Assembly (NCBI GenBank): GCA_036877525.1
Contig: JAZGTH010000031.1
Span: 4,754,501 to 4,818,500 of the forward strand
Direction of reading: 5' to 3'
DNA length: 64,000 nt
Origin: Chromobotia macracanthus
Lineage: Eukaryota; Chordata; Actinopteri; Cypriniformes; Botiidae
In this document: piece after piece, positions 13,214-32,500 of the stretch
How positions within the stretch are numbered: position 1 is the stretch's first letter
Layout of the letters: each line of letters begins with the position of its first letter
Position numbers and translations under genes: made by a program
The notes under the pieces: generated by a model
Databases searched by the model: none
The model's input: only the letters and a program-made list of their open reading frames with translations
Told to the model about the DNA's origin: nothing

Positions 13214-15642
13214 CACCAGCCGATGTGGTTACTTCATCTAACTGCTAACTAAGCCAGTTTTTTTTTTACCAGTTATTCACCATAACAGGGAATTCTGAGT
13301 TATCTAAGTCTCCTTTGTCTTGGCATGAACAAAGAGAAAGGCTGATAATACACCAGGGTGACATCCCATGGTTAGGATATCTGTTTAATAAATGAAAATG
13401 CTCACAGAAGACATTTGCTCTAAAGCAAAGACCTAAGTTACACTATAGGGAGTCATTTGCACAGTTTTTTAAATCGTTTATCTATGCAAACAGGCATTAG
13501 ATGGTTGTCTTTCAGCATTTTGTTTTGTTGTCATGCTTCTGGGTGCAATGAAACTGTAATCCAATCACATCACACACTGTAGGCTACAAATTTAAACCTT
13601 ATCAACATCAAATAAAACAACAGATTTGTGCTGACTTCTCACAATCTCTAAAGGGACCTTAAAAATCCCTCTCTCTTTAGACCCTGTAGATGAAGAGGGA
13701 TCTAAAGAGGACTACAAGATCCCCACTGTATGCTCTTCAAAACCTTTCTCTTCAACACACATCTTCACATCTCATCTACTGCTCTCATTTAGCACATTTA
13801 AGCCTCTCTGGGGGAGGGAAGAGAATCGTGGTTCCATAATTATGCCAGTAAAGCTAACTGTGCCTTACTGCAGGGATCACATGTAGAGTCTTACGAGACC
13901 AATAGCACTTTCACTTATGAAGTGAAGTCATGTTAATCATTCTGATCTGTACTTTTGTTGATAAAAAAGTAATATGCTGGGAGATCTATAACAAATATTC
14001 CATTCTGTATTTTGGGAAATAATGACTGTTATTAAAAACTAGCTTCAACTCTAAACTGTTATTGCATGAGCTACGCTTGTAGCTGTTGTAAAATGCTGAT
14101 AACTAAAACTAACACACCTGTGAACACACCTGCACATTTGCATCTAGATTTCATGTTGCCTGGCAACCATTTACATCCCACAGTTAGGCTGATTACCTGA
14201 AATGTTTGCCAGTAAAATTGTTTACTCATTCCCATTATTAATATTAATAAATGTAACACTATGTTGTGTGGTGTCTAAGAACTTTAATAACCACTTTAAT
14301 ATGGAAAAATCACAATGTAAAACACAATGTAAACAGCCTCTCATGACTTATTGCCTTAGGTGTGTGTGAATCATATTTATACACAATGGTCATGCTTATG
14401 TCTATGTCCTGATAATACACCCACACTCATTCACAAATCATCCTTATCATCCCAATTCATCTAGAAGCAGCAGTCATTATCTGGTTAGAGGCAGTGAAGT
14501 TGGGGGAAATTGAATGTAAATGGAGCTAATTTGTGGCCTCTGTCTGGGGAGAATGGAGTGATGACATGCAGGAGGAGAAGAGGAGGTGGAGGAGTAGTGC
14601 AGATTGGTCCTCTAACCCATCAGAAGGGAGATATGTTTGGCTGAGTAGGCTCTCGATTTACACACTTCCAGTGACATGCTTGAACAAAGAGTGGCAGTCT
14701 GGGAGAAGTCAGAGAGAGTGAGTGAGCAAAAGAGAGAGAGAAATTTGGGGTGGGTATGAAACAAAAGGATGACTCTGGATGAGTCTGTCTGGAGTGGAGG
14801 TTAAAACAGGTGTATTACTGTAAGCTTTCCAAAAAGGAAGGCCATTTCTGGGTGCATAAGCCAACATAAGTGACCAAGACACCACTGTACATTACTGTAG
14901 ACATACATCTTTATGTTGTGGCTAAACTGTCTCATTCATTCAATCATTATTTACATATATACATACTGATTTCCACAGCTTATGTTATGATTTCATGTAT
15001 TACGTCTACAAACTATACAGATTGTCCCATTTGCCAAAGAAACTGTCTATGGCAGTTTTTTTTGTGAAAATAGAGACGGGGGGAATTGGATACAAACCTG
15101 TGTTTCCTGCATGAGCACCACAGCTTAAGATTTATCTGCACTAAACACTAGGCCAAAGCTCCAAAACAAGGTCATATTTCAAAATGAAAGGAAGCTGCTT
15201 GCTACAGATTTGTTTTCTCTTCCTGAATAAGCACTCCATTCTCTTTAAGTCTGGTCCACAGCACCGTGGCACGGTTAAGCCAAGCAAGCATTCAATGCAC
15301 ACATGGTCAGCTTGTATCAAATGCTGTGTGAGAGAATAGCTGCAAACGCTGGCTCCTCACACAGCCAGAACGAACACGCACACAGTCATAGCACTGGGAT
15401 TCTTATGGCTGACAGTGAATAAGAGTTAGGATCAGACTTTGGCTCTATGCCCTTGGCTTTTCTCGTCTGGCAGGAAGCCCCAACAGAAAGTAAAAGAGGG
15501 GTGGTGTTTAGGGGTGTGGTGGGGGTTGAGGAAAGCCATACCAGTGCTTCACAACCCTTCCTCCATTCCTCAGCACACCTGAGGCCGGCCACCAGAAACT
15601 CTCAAAGCTGGTGAGAACCTACAAGCCCTGACAGGTCTATGG

Positions 15643-15644
15643 AG

Positions 15645-15679
<35 letters not shown>
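15643..15679. repeat. GA dinucleotide microsatellite
   Basis: An almost perfect GAGAGA run of 37 bp; the plus strand is all purine here. Confidence 0.9.
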
Positions 15680-15680
<1 letters not shown>

Positions 15681-16258
15681 AAGAGGAAATGAGCATGTTC
15701 ATAAGGCTTCAAGCCATCCATTAGGGCCTTGGAGACTTTATTTGTGGAGGAGGGGTAATTCTAAGACTCCATCATTCTCTCATTTTCATTTTTTGCACCT
15801 GCGTCAGCAAACCGAACCACATAAACAAAGTGCTCCTTTAAGAAAAGAAAGGGCAGGGAGGTGCAAGACTTGAGCTTTTGTTTTGGGCCCTGAGAGCATC
15901 GGAATGTCACACGCAAACAGCAGAGAGACCCACACAAACTGCAAAAGCAAAGACGGGCATAAAAGTCCTCATAAGAAAACAAGGTGCATTTATTTATTTA
16001 TTTATTATTACTTTTTTTTTAAGTTATGTCAAACGTTATTCTAATATTGTATCATTGCAACATAATTTCCACCCTGTTTTTTGGAAACAGGAACCAACTT
16101 TACAAGAAGTGATTGTGCCCTTTATGAACTCACACTGTGCGTGCGTTGTGAGTCTGTTTGTGGTTGTGTATCTAGCAACAATAGATTTATCTCGGTAGAT
16201 GATTTCTATATAGTGGAAAGACATTGAATCTTATCTCTTCACCGTGGTATTTATTTTT

Positions 16259-16274
16259 GTGTGTGTGTGTGTGT
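16259..16274. repeat. GT dinucleotide microsatellite
   Basis: Eight perfect GT units. Confidence 0.85.
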
Positions 16275-19200
16275 CAGTAAATCGCAACCAATAACTAAAA
16301 CACAACTGAGCTGTTTTTAAGGCACACACACCCATTGGCCAAACCACTTCAGATCAATACCCCATTATCACATCAGTGCCACATACTATTCAGACTCAAT
16401 CCAGAGTGAGACCTGCCTCCATTTCACACACTTACCACCAATACACAATTGAAAGCCAGTCACATACCCAACCATATACACTGTAGTTCTCACTTTCTCC
16501 CCCACAGCGGGCTGTCATGTCCCACAGAAGGTGTCTCATCAAAGTGCGTCAGCAGTGAACACACTATACCAGACTGCTAATGAGAAGGCTGCTCATCCTG
16601 CCAAAATCATACATGTTGTGCCGAATGTTGTTGTGATGGTATTAGATCCAAGAAGTTCCCTCCAGCCTACCTACACCATTTGTAGAAACCAAGTTGCAAG
16701 AAGTTGTTTAGAACCCATCATGGTATTAACATCACATCAATGAGTACATTAGTGTATGACTTTCCACATTTACATATGAACAATTACTCAGAATGCATGA
16801 AATTTGGCCTGCCCTGACCAATCAAATGTTTGCCTTGCCTGTTAACCAATCATGAAAGAGGTCATAAAGTCTTTAATGTCTTAAAGGTACAATAGCTAAA
16901 CAATACATTAATTAAGGTGGGGAAAGTTGGTAGCCGCCCATCTTGAAATGTTTATGAGGCAGTTAAACAGAGATCTTAAAGTAGAATTGTAATATTTTAG
17001 TGGGACATGGAGCTTAGTATCATCTCCATAACAATGGGAGACATTCTGTTTTTGAAAAGGAAAACTTCAATGAAGAAAACAAAATAGTATGCAACACTGA
17101 TGTTTAAGGCACCCAGCAGATAACAAATGCAGAGAAGGATGAGAAATTGTGAACAGAGAAAGTTACTTAGGTTGAGTTGACAAATAGATTCCCAATGATA
17201 GATTGTATTGTGCAGCACTTTGACAAGCAATTGTTGTTTTCAAAAGTGCTATAAAAATAAATGACTTCACTTCTGGGGCAAGAAATCTTGGCTAACATTA
17301 TAATAGGACTTTAGGGGGGAAACATAATATCATATAGTAGAATATGTTTCTTTTTATAAAGAAATGTAACAATTGCAATCTGAAAGATCACTAAACCTCA
17401 GCAATATCACTAAATTACTGTAGAACTAAATGTCAAACTCGCATTTACTCAAGTTGCAAGTGTAGTTAAATATACATACCAAAGCCATGAATCAGAGATT
17501 ACCTCTGAGATAATATAATATCAGACCCAGAGGAGTTTCACTAGAAAAGTTCACAATAGAAACAATGTGCATCTCAATGTGCAGCTATAGGAGGAACATC
17601 TAAGCTTTTCTAAATAGGACTGTGGTACCCCCAAGCAATGAGAGTATGTGACGTTTTATTAATGTAATGTTATTTATAATGTAATTTAGTTAATGTAATC
17701 CTCAGACCCTGCTGTATATAAAAGTCAAACAAAAAGACAAAAATGAAGATACTCAAAAGAAAGCTACTTTGGAGAGTAAAATAGACCAGCATGCAACAGC
17801 AGTCATTCCTTTAAGCCAAAGATCCGATCCCTTCCAGGTCAGCAGATGATATTGAGAGAGCCAGTCTTTCTCTTTGAACGGCCCGTGCTGAAGAGGGTCT
17901 CTATTGTGCTCGGCCTGAAAGGAGGTTAGGCACTTCAGACACGAGAACAGCTCAGATTAAGTCAAGGGCCAAGTGATTTTTTTCCCTGAGTTTAAAATGA
18001 CCACACACATTCAGCCAAGCAGAAAAGAGCACATGGGTAAGCCCTAAACCCCTTTCTTTTTGTTCATGACTCTCTCCCTTTTCTCTCTTTTTCACATCAT
18101 TCTTGTCAATCGGCTCTCTAAAGTCATTAAAGTGAATGAGAGAATAATTTGTGGGATTGCCTGCAGCTGTGTGGCCTGTCTCCACAGGCATACGGTCTGA
18201 AGATCTGTAGAGATTAAAGCCATTTCAGATGTGTGTCAGATCAAGGCTTATGTTGTGACAGGTAAATTTTAACAGTGAATGGTAAAATGGCCAATGATTG
18301 AGCTAATTGATTAGGCTAAAGTTGCGTGACTCAGAAAAAATGTTAGCAGCCCATTCAAAGCTTTTCATGCCCACTCTCACACATAGATCACCTTACTAAT
18401 GTTTAAATACACACACGTGCACAACCACATGCTGGTTCTTTTGTTTGCCTTTGTTGCAATTATTTCCTCAAGGAACACAACTTTTAAAATACCCGGTGCA
18501 TGTGTGCACACATCTTTTTAATACATGAGTTAGAAATGTCATTTTTCCAGTTTTACAGGGTTTGGGTGCTCAAAGGAGATTTCTGCAGTATTCATTATGA
18601 AACATGACTTATATGTGGACGTCAGAAAGACACAGTCACACAGATTTACACACACACCCTTACCATAGGCATGTGTTCATAAAAACCTGAGGTACAGTAC
18701 TTCTAAAAAGCATTCCAAAGATGCCCGATTACTCTCCTGTGTTAGGTTAAAATTCAAAGGTCAGACACTGTGACCTCAAAGGAAGAATAGCAAAATAGCA
18801 ACACTATAAATCCTTTTCACTGACTCGTTAATGCCCTGTTAATTTACACCTCACAAGGATTGAAAAACCTGACCAAAAACACCAACCAACCCAAAGAAAT
18901 ACCCACACAATTTCTGTAAATACAGTATCAGTCATATTATTATCAAAGACACATCAAAGAAGAGACCTCAGACATCAACTCTAACATACACAAAAGAAAC
19001 AAAACATGTTTGTAATTCAGTTTTTGCTTTTCCATTATTCTATCACATCTCATCTCTCTCCTCCTGGGGCTCTGCGCCTAAACAGACCCACTGTCATGTG
19101 TTAATATTGTAAAAGGAGGATACACTGAATGAATACAGGACATGTTGCATTAGAAAACACATATACCTGCAGAGAATGGGGAAAATTGCTCAGGGTGTCA

Positions 19201-20770
19201 CACACAGACATCTAACATGAGGATTATAATACTTCATTCAGCACATACTGTCTCTAATGGGTTTACTAGGGCCAGGATGTCGCAGTTCATTCATAATGAT
19301 TACTGACGATATATATGTGTGTGTTTGATCACTGTTTTGGAACAATATATAAAAATTGGTCATCGTTTGAACAAAGACAAACTCTCTCTCTTCTTTACCT
19401 CTATACGCATTTCATTAGCTTTGATAATGTATACTTTACGCACACTGTGGCAATGCTGTGACCCATTTAAGAATTCCCCCCACACATCTAGCTATCTACC
19501 CCCAACGTCTCACCCTGATGCCCTCTACTTCAGTGGGGCAGAAGGAGGAAGAAATGCCCTCAGGTCAGAGAAGCCATTCTGTCACTTACAGAGCATAGTT
19601 AAATGCTATGATTGCATATATACACTTTATATACACTTTTATATAAACACAAACCTATAAAGTGCTTGAAAAATAAAAGCACGTGCTTACAAACTGACAC
19701 ACTCATGAATGAACACACATGCCCCATTTCACTTGAATAACCAACAACTACCGTGAGGTCTGTAATTCCCACAGAATGTCAAAAGCATATGTTAATGTGT
19801 TATTTTTATATTTCACTAGCGACAGTCCAGTCATGTGCTTCATGTTTATACAATTCAAAACCCAACCAGTGTCTGACAAACACTCTTGTCTGCTACATAT
19901 TGACCCTCACCACAAAGCCAATGGGCTTGGAAATCAATTTGACTGTGTGTACAATCCATTTTAAAGGAGGGAGTGTGTGTTTATTAAGGCTAATCTGTAG
20001 ATTAAACAGTGTGTGATAGCAGCAAGACAGACGCAAATGATAAAGTCCAGATATGAGCTCCGGACAAGTAGTTCCTCTCAAGGATATAGGACTTGTTTCT
20101 GGGCAGCAGGGGGTGGGGGGGGTCAGTGACACAATGAGGTATAAAGAGTGTGGTTCATTGTTTTCTGTGTTTGCTCCTAGAGGTTAAGTATGTAGGGGTC
20201 TTTGTCTGGCCTGTCTGGGCTCTCTCTGTGGAGCATGGTAAGGTAATCCATTCATAAAGACAACAGATAGCTAAGAGAACTATGGGTAATGGTGACCAAA
20301 GAATCTGGCACCCTGTGTGCCATCTCTCAGTCTCTGACTATGAACAGCTGAGACCTGCAACAGTGACCCTGTGAGGCCAGACAGGACATTATAAACCTCA
20401 CACATTAGTGCTTTAGGCTACCAGCGCTCTGTCTTGCGAGGTCTCTCTGGTGTAACCAACCTCTCCTGTACTCTCTCTGTTAGGGATGTGCAAAATGTGT
20501 TTATGTAAGACGGTGCATTCAAAAGCAGTCAGACAAAGCACAGACACGAAACAAAATGCAGGAGTCTCCAAACATGTTTACTGTCTTATTTTTAACATAA
20601 GGCACATAATTTGTAACTAAGACACAACATCTTAGAAACTTGTAGTGGGACGGCATTAAACACACAACTTTGTATTAGGGTTTTGAAATGATGTACTCTT
20701 GGTAAAACTGCAGCTATGTACGGATGATGTTATTGCCTCCCTATGATTTATCGCTTTGTGTTTTCCTCAC

Positions 20771-20820
20771 CTTGTAAGTCGCTTTGATAAAAGCATCTGC
20801 TAAATGTCTAAATGTAAATG
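20771..20820 (+). mobile_element. 3' tail of a fish tRNA-derived SINE
   Basis: The sequence CTTGTAAGTCGCTTTGATAA, then AAGCATCTGCTAAATGTC and ending AATGTAAATG, is the familiar tail of cyprinid SINEs. A more complete copy with a pol III B box is at 63553-63696 and a tail fragment at 44419-44455. Only the tail is clear here. Confidence 0.55.
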
Positions 20821-25808
<4,988 letters not shown>

Positions 25809-26462
25809 GCTGCCAGATCTAATGCATTTGTTAGATGTGACTGTGAATAGAATGTCAGATGTCAGTAATAAATAGACAAAAGAACCAAACACAGAGTTAG
25901 AGCTCGGTCTAGATCTAGGTTTAGACACACACCAATAACAAGGTAAAGGGTGTGCAAAACTTGTTTCCAATGTTACGGTGTTGTGAGTGGTTGCCAGGGT
26001 TTTTTGGAAAATGACTGTGTTTTCTAGTGTGTTCTGGATAGTCATTAGGTTGTTCTGAACATTCCACACACATAAAGGGGACTGAGACCTGAGGAATGTT
26101 AGGGTTGAGGACCCACAAGGGCCCTGACTTATTTCAAACACTGCCTAACACAAATGGTGCAGGACGTGTAGCGTGTCAGAACTGAAAACCTGAAGTTAGG
26201 GGTTTATTCAATAACTCACAGTATGAGGAAAAGTAAATGTGATGCTTGCTTTGGCATGCACCAGTAATAATGAAACAAGAAACCTTTCATACCACATGCA
26301 CATAAACAATCTCGCTCAGTTCCAACTCTCTGATAATCTGTAAACACACAAACACTATTCAAACAACCACACTGAGCTTACACATATCTAAAACAAAGAC
26401 TGCCAGAGACCATTAAGATTAAAGCATAAACAGTTTCTGACTAATCACTTAATTAAACTCAC

Positions 26463-26575
26463 CGACGACTGTCTGAACCTGTCAGTGTCGGTAATCTGTC
26501 AGGTAAAGCGGTAAACTCCCCACCCCGCTCTGCCCACGGCAAGGTTGGCACAGTCAGCCCGGAGCTACAGAGCCA
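26463..26575 (-). promoter_or_regulatory. Candidate untranslated first exon and promoter of tiam1
   Basis: This short GC-rich island in AT-rich DNA has about seven CpGs in roughly 110 bp. On the minus strand it ends with CAGACAGTCGTCG followed by the ideal donor GTGAGT (26462-26457). Upstream on that strand is GAGCGGGGTGGGGAG, which looks like an Sp1/KLF box. Tiam1 must have an upstream untranslated exon because its ATG exon begins with an acceptor. The link is inference: no acceptor-donor pairing can be proved and no TATA box is obvious. Confidence 0.35.
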
Positions 26576-29500
26576 ACCTGGATAAACAAATGAATAAATC
26601 ATCTTATAAACACCTGTGACCACAGACCCAGGAGCTAAAGGGGCCCTGAATTTTACAATGAAACAACTTATTAAAAAGAGCTCCTCATTAATGCGAACAT
26701 GAAATGTGACAGGAATGAACAAACAAAATGTCATTTGGGATTTCTCTCTCTTTTTAATAAGTGTAACACTGTTATATTACATAATATTGGACTATAAATA
26801 TATATTTTGCTATGTAAATGCGCAGCTAAAAGCCACGTACGCTGAAACTGAAGGTAAAAACAATCATATATGACAGTTAAAATAAGGAAAATATACAAGC
26901 CCAAACAGATATTTATAATCTGATGAAGAGAACGTGATGTGCCAGGATGTGACCTATTAACTGTTACAAATATCTCCATGTGTGCAAACAGAGTTTAGCA
27001 GGAGTGTGTGTGGGACGATCAAAAGAGAAAAATACTCCGGAAGGGAGAAATAATCTAGGATTAAAAAACGTACAGAAGAATAAACTCAGATATTTAGCTT
27101 GTCTGTAGATAAATTCTGCCCAAACAAACTCTCTATGACTCATTTAAATCTGAACAGGAGATTGTTAGAGAAATAAATATGTAATTGCTTGTTCCTATTA
27201 GAACATGTAATATAGATGCTGTAAAGTGTTGCTAGTATAATATTATAGCAGTAAGCCAGCAAACAGGAAATAACTTTGGCTAACGTTCTCTATAAGTTCT
27301 GTCAAAGTTATCAAAATGTTAGTGGAACTTTCTTCTTTAACATAATATATCAATTTAAAACATGCTTGAATAACGGTCTTCTAACCAAGCAATAATATTA
27401 ATACAACATCTGAAAAATTGGATGTTCATTCAACGCTCATAGAACATTTAAAATAACATTTGTAATGTTTTTGTTGCTTAATGGAAACATAAGGGAAACG
27501 TTCTTGCCACCTAAAATTCCTAGCTGGAAATATTTCAGCTAACATTATTTGCAAAGTGATTCAGTAAGATTCAGGGAAAAGGCTAAAACTAAACTACATT
27601 TCTAACATCATTATGAATATTACATTTTCCTGGTTTTCCAGTGCAGTAGCTGAGAGGGTGAGACTAATATTCATATAGACCAATCAGATATTGTAAACAC
27701 AAACTACACAAGTCATTCCTCATTGTGGAGTTTAGCAGACACAGCTTTCTACTAACAGATTAGTTGCTTGTGAATTACACTAGCCCCAGTTAAGCCCAGC
27801 TAAGGCTGATGGGCACCTTCTAACTAAAACACGCTAATGTAAGAAAATTACTACATTATTACAGCAGACAGTAAGCTAAAAAAGTGGGCCAAGTCTACTG
27901 AGGGCAGGAAGCTACTAGTTTAATGGCTCTTCCTCCTCAGGGATGTGTATTATGAATAAGATAAATATGAAAATGTGAAAAGTGGAAGGATGGAATGTGT
28001 GTTTAGTGGAATGCGTGTTTAAACAAAAATAAAGGATTGGAGAGGATGACAAATGGTATTCAGAGTGAGAACACAAAAGACAGGTTTATATAGAAGGAGG
28101 GCAGCAGAAAAAAGAGAGGCCAGACAGAGACAGAGACAAAGAGAGGCAGAAAGAGGTGCAGAATTGACCCAGGCCACACTCATTAGGCTGGGCGCCCAGG
28201 CTGAGTGTCCAATTGTTCGGATTCTCTCCAATTTAAATCAAAACCCCTGGGACACAAGCCCAGAAAGAAAATCGAGTTGAACGTTTAAGTGATGCAGAAT
28301 AAGAGGGGCCTGCGTGTCAGGGGGTGAGAAAAAAATTCATTTTGTGAACACACAGGCCGATATGGATTTCTGGGGCTTGACCAAACAGTAATATGAATTA
28401 CATTAGGTTCTAAAATTGAAATATGCAAATGTATTTGCAGGAAATAAAGGGGCAGGGACAGGGGCTGGTTGACTTGATTGAGGTCCTGAGGATGACATCT
28501 GTTAATCCATGAAAAATGTTGTACAGTATGCATACGATCATCTCTGAATTTTGGATATTTTGATGTAAAAGAGCCCTGTAGATGGCAAACGTATACCTTG
28601 CCAGCTATATGGAATAACCGTTTTATTTTGTGCCTAGCAATTCCCCTTAGCTGTTATAAATTCACTATATAAACCACAGTTGTACAATAACAAGATTAGG
28701 TAAAAATATGCTTTACATATCAAATATTTTTTCACCAGGTTAAATGTCACAACTAAATCAGTAACCAAGTGTTGTTCTAATGAAACTGCTTTGTTCTTCC
28801 TTTAAACAATAAATAACTACTTGTGGATGCACCTGCATTGCTTATAACAACACAGACAAACACCACACACACACATTCACATGCATGAAGAACAACATTA
28901 GACCAACAAGTGAACGGAGCTAATTTTAATTAATACATGAATTGCTGTGTGAATATGTAAATTCAGTCAGGGAGTCGTGGAGGCTGAATCAACACTGTAA
29001 ATTTGAATATCGTCTGAATAGAATTCATCATCGTGACAGCTTTCATAAGCCTCAGACACTGGTAATGACTTCTGGTTGTTCACAGAAAGGCTCATAACTA
29101 AAGCCTCATACTGGAGAAATGTAATGAAGGAGATAAGGGCCTGAGCTCGGGATTTAAAGCAATAATAATCACATCTGGAACAGGAAACACAATATAAATA
29201 CTGGTTCTTTCTGTCGCTGCAGCATTTGGAGAGATGGTTATATAAAAACGTATTTAAGACAGACTGGATTTTCTATTGACTGTAGTTCACTTTTAGAGGA
29301 GGTCAGATAGAAAATGCTCTCTATCAGAGTGAGAAATGAGCCAAGCAGGTACATAAAAGCATGTGCTGGTTGTGCTTTATCTGGATAATCAGTCAATTTG
29401 GACCTGGTAATCCCCAGCTCCTGACAGCACCTGAGGTTATGAATGTGATGTAGACTGTGTATCACACAATGCTACAGTTGTGCTGAGTTGTGTATACACG

Positions 29501-32500
29501 CGCACACACAAACATATCTGTCCTAGCTGTCTGAATAGAGAGTTTGCATTGGCCTTTGTTTTTCTTTAGTAAGCTGATTATAATTACCATAAATAAACAA
29601 CCCCAACATAAACACTAACTTTAATTTAAAACATTTATTATTTCCAGAAGTAATTTAATAAAATTTAGGCTATTTTTGATTCTTGTTGTCCCCCCACTGG
29701 GGCCCTTTTTCGGCTATGTGTCTGCAAAAGTATAGCTATCACATCTAAACGTTCATCTAACATTTCTTGACAAACCTTATGCACATTTCTTTTTGTTGAT
29801 GTTTATTTCTTTGTGGCTGACATGTTTGTCTGATTTGGAGAGTTATATATACACAGTATAGGAGGTACGGTAATGATAAACATACCACTGTGTGTGAATG
29901 AGTTGAGCTTGATATTCAAACAAGCACCCTTATGTAGATTTAACTGAATGGGAGGATAATGTATTTGAACTTTTAGTGAAATAAACGACCTGAACCTTAA
30001 GGAAATGTATATTTAGCCAAATATCATTCTCAGTGCATTTCATCACTCTTACTACATCACAGCACAGTTCTGCTCTAGTTTCATGCCCATTCAACACGGA
30101 ACAAATACAAGCGCTTAGAGATATAGAGCATGCAAATAAAAGTGAGGTGTTGGAGATGTCTGCCCCTGGCATCTCTCTCTCACTTCCTCTCTCTCTTTTA
30201 CTATAATGCGAATCATGTATTTCCAGGGCAGTCAGAAAGGATCTCTCTCTAATTCCAGTCACAGAGTTTGTCTGTTTTTCTCTGTACATCTACCAAAATA
30301 TGAAATTCTTGTTACATTATCACACACACATGTATTAACACATATACATTGATGTACACTCTGTATATTAGAATCATAGAAACATCATATACTGTATATT
30401 AGAATCATAAATCCAGTTTTGGATTTATGCACGCACGCACACACACACACACAATACAGCTGAAATCCCATCAAAACTTCTTAGTGTTTGCTCTAAAGAG
30501 TTCATCATTTTGATGAGGACAGCAGAAAAGAGGGAATGAAGAAGGAGGGATGAAGGAGAGATGTTGGGATTAAACATAAGGCAAAAATTCCTCCCAGTCA
30601 GACTGATATTCTGTCCCAAAAGAAAAAAAAGAATAATCCCTTCCTAAAACGGACATGCTGCACTTTTACCACCCACAGAGCACCACACACACACACACAT
30701 TAGAGAATACTTAAAGGTGCTGATATTCAACCAACCTTCGATAAATAAAGGCAGAATAACAGTTTTTAAAAGACCGACAACAACCAATCACAGCACTACT
30801 CTCAGACCTGTATTTATCAACACACATTTATTATATAACATTGTAGGGGCTTTCCATTGACCTTTTGGATTTGTAGATTTTGTAGATTTGAATGATGATT
30901 CATTTCATTCCTTTATTAAGCTGTTTTCCCGTCCTGTGGACTGCTGGGTTTTATTTAGGTATGTTTAAACCTTTATTTATAGGATGGGGGTTACATGATT
31001 GGGGCTGGATCTGAACAGAAGGCTCAGAAGCCAACAGCTCTTAAATGTCACATGAACAAACACGTTTTTTTCAGGTTTCTTGTGGGAATATTTTGGGCTG
31101 ACAAATACACTCAAAACACACACAGCTTTAAAAGCACAAATTCCTCTGTTGAGACAGCAGATATGTTGAGGTCAGCTGAGGACACTTTTATGAGACATTA
31201 AACCGCATATAAAAATGCTCTGACTGCCAATAGACTTGGCACTGATATTCTGCAGAATAACCTTTTGCCGTAGAGACCTGACATGAGAATCCTGAAGACT
31301 AATTCAAAATCATTCTGAAGAGAAGGCACACATCACCACAGAGACACAAAGAATATCTCCACACAAAGCCCCACAGACAGACAGTCTGCAAGGTCTGCTA
31401 AGGACATAACCAAAAAAAGTATGCCTGCTCAAATTATGCAGTTAAACAGAGTTGTATTTGCATGCTTCATTAGGATGCTGAGAGTTATCAGAGATGCAGA
31501 CACACACACACACAGATGGTTTTGTCCAATCACCTCTGCACTCTACACTCTATAATCCCGCCCACTCCTCCTTTTGCCTCCAGGTGTTCATTTTCTCCCC
31601 CATACGCCCCCATTCCAATTAATGACACTAATTGCCTGCCTTGTCTAATGAGCTCATAGAAAAGGAGACGACTGTTTTTACCGGGCTTTGAAATAACCTT
31701 AACCTAGAGACAGAGGTCGGGAATGATGGGTGGCGTTGTGTGGGGGTGACCAAACCTGCCTCTGGTATCTTGTCATAACGCTCCACGACACCAGCCTGAT
31801 AATAAAAACACTCAACCTATAGCATTTGAGCTTGCAGAGAGAATTACAAGTCAGTTTACAATGGTTAAAAGATTCTGTGGAAGAAAAAATTCTGTGTCAG
31901 TATCTTTTGATAAAGAAAAGGTACGAGGCTGTGAGAAGCAGATCTGGGTCTTCACAGATAAAAAATGAGAAATTATATTTTGCAGAAGGAAACGAATCTT
32001 TAAAATACCATTTTTTTACCAAGATTTTTGCTTGCTATTATTTTTATTGTGACATTTTTTTCATGACTATGAAGCACATTTTCCCCCTCAACTCTTATTA
32101 CTGTAATGGGAAAAATCTTATTCCATATTATTCCAATTACCATAATGTATTATTACAATTGTAAACTATGCATATATTGAAGTATTTGCATTACTGCATT
32201 TGATGTATTTTGATGATTTTGATTACATTTTGATATTATTTATGCAAAATATAATTGCTTACATTTGCTTTTTGCCAGATATATATATATATCTGGCAAA
32301 ATATATATTATATATACTTCTGTCACATACTTCTGTGAAGAAGTTTATTAAACATTAAATAATGATTCACAGAAGCGCTTCAAACATGAATACAAGATGA
32401 CATGTTTGTTATGCTATTTGTTATGTGTACACACAACAGTTAAACAAACACACATACATGTACTACATAACTTACTACAAGGGAAGCACACTTCATCTAA

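Larger units (their letters stand above)
13214..20770. other. Non-coding stretch, no gene recognised
   Basis: No ORF here shows protein-family features. Simple repeats are at 15643-15679 (GA) and 16259-16274 (TG). Short A/T-rich and CA-rich patches recur. If the candidate untranslated exon at 26.5 kb is real, this is tiam1 intron. Confidence 0.55.
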
